Shown here: piece after piece, positions 3,728 through 6,309 of the stretch | Position numbering within the stretch: position 1 is the first letter of the stretch | How the letters are laid out: the number at the start of each line of letters is the position of its first letter | Assembly: GCA_002310215.1 (NCBI GenBank) | Contig: DBYR01000002.1 | Coordinates: forward strand, 1-6,309 | DNA length: 6,309 bases | DNA from: Bacteroidales bacterium UBA1181 | GTDB taxonomy: Bacteria; Bacteroidota; Bacteroidia; Bacteroidales; Paludibacteraceae | Reading direction: 5' to 3' | The notes under the pieces: generated by a model | The model's database searches: none | What the model saw: the letters and a program-made list of their open reading frames with translations, nothing else | What the model was told of the DNA's origin: nothing | Program-made: the position numbers and the translations under genes

Positions 3728-6309
3728 AACTACCTGACCTTCACGGCTGCGGAGGATAGTTCTTCGTTCGGAATAGTGAACAAAGATGGCAATAATCCAG
3801 ACGTGCAGTATTCATTGGACGGAGGGGAGACGTGGACCGCCTTGGCGAGAGGCAAAACGGTCACGTTGGCCCATAAGGGCGACAAAGCCTTGTTGAAGGG
3901 AAATAATCCAGATGGTTTTTCCTCCTCCTCCAACTCGCTGACATACTCGAAATTTAGGATGAAAGGAAAAATCGCCGCCAGTGGTAGTGTGATGAGCCTA
4001 ATTGATGGAATAGGTCTTTCCACGGAAATTCCTGATGGTTCTTCTTGTTTCTATGGGTTGTTTGAAGGCTGCACTAGCCTGACGCAGGCTCCCGAATTGC
4101 CGGCCACGGCATTGGCCTCACGGTGTTACGAGTCCATGTTCTCAGATTGCACGAGTCTGACGCGGCCCCCCGAACTGCCAGCTACGTCGTTGTTTTATCG
4201 TTGCTATTATGGAATGTTCAAAGACTGCACCAGTCTGACGCAAGCCCCCGAACTGCCGGCCATGAGAATGGCTTATCATTGTTATGAATCCATGTTCTCA
4301 GGCTGCACCAGTTTGACGCAAGCCCCTGAACTGCCGGCTACGACGTTGAATGGATATTGTTATAACTCTATGTTCTCAGGCTGCACCAGCCTAACACAAG
4401 CCCCCGAACTGCCGGCCACGACGATGGTTGAATATTGTTATAGATCTATGTTCTCAGGTTGCACCAGCCTGACGCAGGTCCCCGAACTGTTGCCAGCGAT
4501 GTTGTTGGCTGAATCTTGTTATGAATCTATGTTCGAAGGTTGTACCAGCCTGACGCGGGCTCCCGAACTGCCGGCCACGGATTTATATAGATATAGTTAC
4601 AGGTCCATGTTCTCAGGTTGCACTAATCTATCCTTTATCCTTGTTTCATTTCATCTTTGGAGTAGTGTGGAGACTGATTCCTGGGTCAGAGATGTAGCCT
4701 CTACAGGTGTTTTCATTTGTCCGAAAGCTTTGCCTTTTAGGTATGAAGAGGACAGGATACCGGAAGGTTGGACGGTGAAATATATTGAAGACATAACCGG
4801 CTACCTCACCTTCACGGCAGAGGAGGATGGCTCCACGTTCGGGATAGTGAATATAGATAATAATCCTGACGTGCAATACTCGTTGGATGATGGGGTTACA
4901 TGGACCGCCTTAACGGAAGGAGACACGGTCATATTAGTCCATAAGGGCGACAAGGCCTTGCTGAAGGGGTATAATCCACAAGGTTTCTCAAAGGGGAATT
5001 CTTATTCATCTTTCACGATGACCGGGAAAGTGGCCGCCAGTGGCAGTGTGATGAGCCTAATCGATGAAAAAACAGGTCTAAAAATACCTTGTGATTACTG
5101 TTTCTATCGCTTGTTCAAGGATTGTACAAGTCTGACGCAAGCTCCGAAACTGCCTGCGATGACATTAGCGGCTGATTGTTATGATGGTATGTTTTCAGGT
5201 TGTACAAGTCTGGCGCAGGCTCCCGAATTGCCAGCCACGGCATTGGCTCTAAGGTGTTACGCATCCATGTTCTCAGGTTGTACAAGCCTGGCGCAAGCTC
5301 CCGAATTGCCAGCCACGGCATTGGCTCTAAGGTGTTATGCGTCCATGTTCTCAGGCTGCACCAGTCTGACGCAGGCTCCCGATTTGCCAGCCACGACGTT
5401 GGCTGATTCTTGTTATAAATCTATGTTCTCAGGGTGCACAAACTTGTCTGATATCAGTACTAATTTCGTTAAGTGGGAGAACACTTCTGATTGGGTCGAA
5501 GACGTTGCTCCTGCCGGCATCTTCTTCTGTCGGGAAAAACTGCCTCTTGAATATGGAGTGAGCAGAATACCGGAAGGCTGGACGGTGAAGTATAATAACT
5601 ACCTCACCTTCACGGCGGAGGAGGATGGTTCCTCTTTTAGCTATAGCGGAAGCTTCTATCGAGATGTGCAATGCTCCTTAGACAACGGGGAGACATGGGT
5701 CAAATTGAAGAGATGGGAAAAAATCATATTGGCAAAAAAAGGAGATAAGGCTCTGATTAGGGGATATAATAAAGAAGGACTGAATAATGAGCAGGCATAC
5801 GTTCACTTTAGCATGGCGGGTGCGATTGCCGCCAGCGGTAGTGTGATGAGTTTAATCGATGGAATAGGTCGTTCTACAGAAATTCCTTGTAATAGCTGTT
5901 TCCGATGCTTGTTCGAAAATTGCACTAGTTTGACGCAAGCCCCCGAACTGCCTGCGACAAGCTTGCCTTACGGTTGTTACGAATTTATGTTCTCAGGTTG
6001 CACAGGCCTGACGCGGGCCCCCGAACTGCCAGCTAAGTCGTTGTTTTATCGTTGCTATTATGGAATGTTCAAAGGCTGCACCAGCCTGACGCAAGCCCCC
6101 GAATTGCCGGCCACGGCATTGGCTCCAAGGTGTTACGAGTCTATGTTCTCTGGATGCACCAGTTTGATGCAGGCTCCCGAATTGCCAGCCACGACATTAG
6201 ATAGAATGTGTTATGATTCCATGTTCGCAGGTTGTACAAGTCTGGTGCGGGCTCCCGAACTGCCTGCAACAAGCATGGGTTACAGTTGTTACGAGTCCAT
6301 GTTTTCAGG
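3665..6309 (+). CDS. Multi-module BspA-like 26-residue-repeat surface protein (3' end outside window)
   Basis: The third paralog starts at ATG 3665 and has no stop before the right edge, giving at least 881 residues. A 21-residue signal peptide (MRKIIIAFVMMLCAAC...) is followed by module 1 (N-domain 22-127, 8-turn array 128-322, cap 323-378), module 2 (N-domain 379-478, 5-turn array 479-594, cap 595-644) and module 3 (N-domain 645-744, at least 6 turns from 745, open). The N-domain of module 1 is longer because of a Ser-rich loop encoded by four TCC codons at 3920-3931. The N-domain of module 3 is clearly divergent: it lacks GIVN and NNP and has VQCSLDNGETW and ILAKKGDKALIRG. Its repeat turns are more uniform (MFSGC dominates) than in the second gene. 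By analogy it should end in a sorting domain to the right. Likely function is as for its neighbours: a secreted surface repeat protein with unknown ligand. Confidence 0.92.
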   Translation, partial: MRKIIIAFVMMLCAACMASAANYLTFTAAEDSSSFGIVNKDGNNPDVQYSLDGGETWTALARGKTVTLAHKGDKALLKGNNPDGFSSSSNSLTYSKFRMKGKIAASGSVMSLIDGIGLSTEIPDGSSCFYGLFEGCTSLTQAPELPATALASRCYESMFSDCTSLTRPPELPATSLFYRCYYGMFKDCTSLTQAPELPAMRMAYHCYESMFSGCTSLTQAPELPATTLNGYCYNSMFSGCTSLTQAPELPATTMVEYCYRSMFSGCTSLTQVPELLPAMLLAESCYESMFEGCTSLTRAPELPATDLYRYSYRSMFSGCTNLSFILVSFHLWSSVETDSWVRDVASTGVFICPKALPFRYEEDRIPEGWTVKYIEDITGYLTFTAEEDGSTFGIVNIDNNPDVQYSLDDGVTWTALTEGDTVILVHKGDKALLKGYNPQGFSKGNSYSSFTMTGKVAASGSVMSLIDEKTGLKIPCDYCFYRLFKDCTSLTQAPKLPAMTLAADCYDGMFSGCTSLAQAPELPATALALRCYASMFSGCTSLAQAPELPATALALRCYASMFSGCTSLTQAPDLPATTLADSCYKSMFSGCTNLSDISTNFVKWENTSDWVEDVAPAGIFFCREKLPLEYGVSRIPEGWTVKYNNYLTFTAEEDGSSFSYSGSFYRDVQCSLDNGETWVKLKRWEKIILAKKGDKALIRGYNKEGLNNEQAYVHFSMAGAIAASGSVMSLIDGIGRSTEIPCNSCFRCLFENCTSLTQAPELPATSLPYGCYEFMFSGCTGLTRAPELPAKSLFYRCYYGMFKGCTSLTQAPELPATALAPRCYESMFSGCTSLMQAPELPATTLDRMCYDSMFAGCTSLVRAPELPATSMGYSCYESMFS
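4046..4630 (+). repeat. 26-residue repeat array, module 1 of third gene, 8 turns
   Basis: Seven periods plus a 12-residue half-turn give 195 codons, which is one codon more than exact 78-bp phasing. The extra codon is a Leu in the sixth linker (VPELLPAMLL, near 4490). The last turn has Ser in place of the first Cys (YSYRSMFSGC). Confidence 0.9.
5099..5446 (+). repeat. 26-residue repeat array, module 2 of third gene, 5 turns
   Basis: Four exact 78-bp periods plus the half-turn give 116 codons. Turns begin CFYRLFKDC, CYDGMFSGC, CYASMFSGC (twice) and CYKSMFSGC. Confidence 0.9.
5189..5344 (+). repeat. Adjacent duplicate 78-bp units encoding identical 26 residues
   Basis: Units 5189-5266 and 5267-5344 encode the same residues (MFSGCTSLAQAPELPATA followed by LALRCYAS). 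They differ at five bases, all third-position synonymous changes: TTT/TTC, AGT/AGC, CAG/CAA, TAC/TAT and GCA/GCG. Confidence 0.88.
5897..6309 (+). repeat. 26-residue repeat array, module 3 of third gene, at least 6 turns (open at window edge)
   Basis: Five exact 78-bp periods and the start of a sixth turn (CYESMFS at 6287) are visible before the window ends. The third turn (FYRCYYGMFKGC) shares a 103-base near-identical block with the third turn of the module 1 array. Confidence 0.88.

Noticed and set aside
3730..4023. 97-residue reverse-strand open frame, and other reverse-strand frames at 1038-1262, 1618-1800, 2269-2469, 2574-2759, 4646-4876, 5115-5321 and 5429-5671
   Set aside because: All lie antisense inside the large genes, recur at equivalent places because the modules are repeated, and show low-complexity or repeat-mirrored translations with no recognisable domain.
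5200..5406. 68-residue forward open frame with its own 26-residue repeat (SRIASHGIGSKV)
   Set aside because: It is the out-of-frame translation of the 78-bp repeats of the third gene; the periodicity is inherited from the real frame.
5734..5740. A7 run as a slippery site for frameshifting or phase variation
   Set aside because: The frame is intact across it, there is no evident downstream pseudoknot, and a seven-base run in an A-rich segment is not enough evidence.

Overview
The window holds three tandem, same-strand genes of one paralogous family of large, modular, secreted repeat proteins, and nothing else I can support. The first is cut by the left edge (only its 3' end, 3-650). The second is complete (696-3620, 974 residues). 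The third starts at 3665 and stays open to the right edge (at least 881 codons). The genes are separated by only 45 and 44 bases, so no stretch over 300 bases lacks a gene.

The organism is most likely a member of the Bacteroidota, probably Bacteroidales (a Prevotella, Porphyromonas or Muribaculaceae-like host-associated bacterium). The reasons are the BspA/DUF285-like leucine-rich repeats of the type CYxxMFxxCTSLTQAPELPATTLxxx, the C-terminal domain resembling a type IX secretion (T9SS type A) sorting signal, and AT-rich gene starts without a clear Shine-Dalgarno. These assignments come from memory of the families, not from a search.

Each protein is built from the same parts: a 21-residue signal peptide, then one or more modules, then a 67-residue sorting domain. 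A module is (i) a roughly 100-residue N-domain running from NYLTFTAEEDGSSFGIVN to AASGSVMSLIDG, (ii) an array of exact 26-residue (78-bp) repeats, and (iii) a Trp-rich cap of about 50-60 residues ending in IPEGWTVKY. The second gene has three modules with 5, 3 and 9 repeat turns. The third has at least three, with 8, 5 and at least 6 turns. The first shows the end of one module with 3 turns.

The most interesting signal is evolutionary. The last 92 bases around the stop of genes 1 and 2 differ at one position, although the bases just upstream differ at about 30 percent of sites. The spacers and signal peptides are also conserved as one unit. The start of gene 3 is a patchwork of gene 2 module 1 and gene 2 module 3. 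The repeat arrays carry signs of unit duplication, including a 234-bp higher-order repeat. Together this looks like a surface-protein locus that diversifies and homogenises by recombination. The genes are probably co-transcribed and exported to the cell surface as adhesin-like or binding proteins, but ligand and function are unknown.
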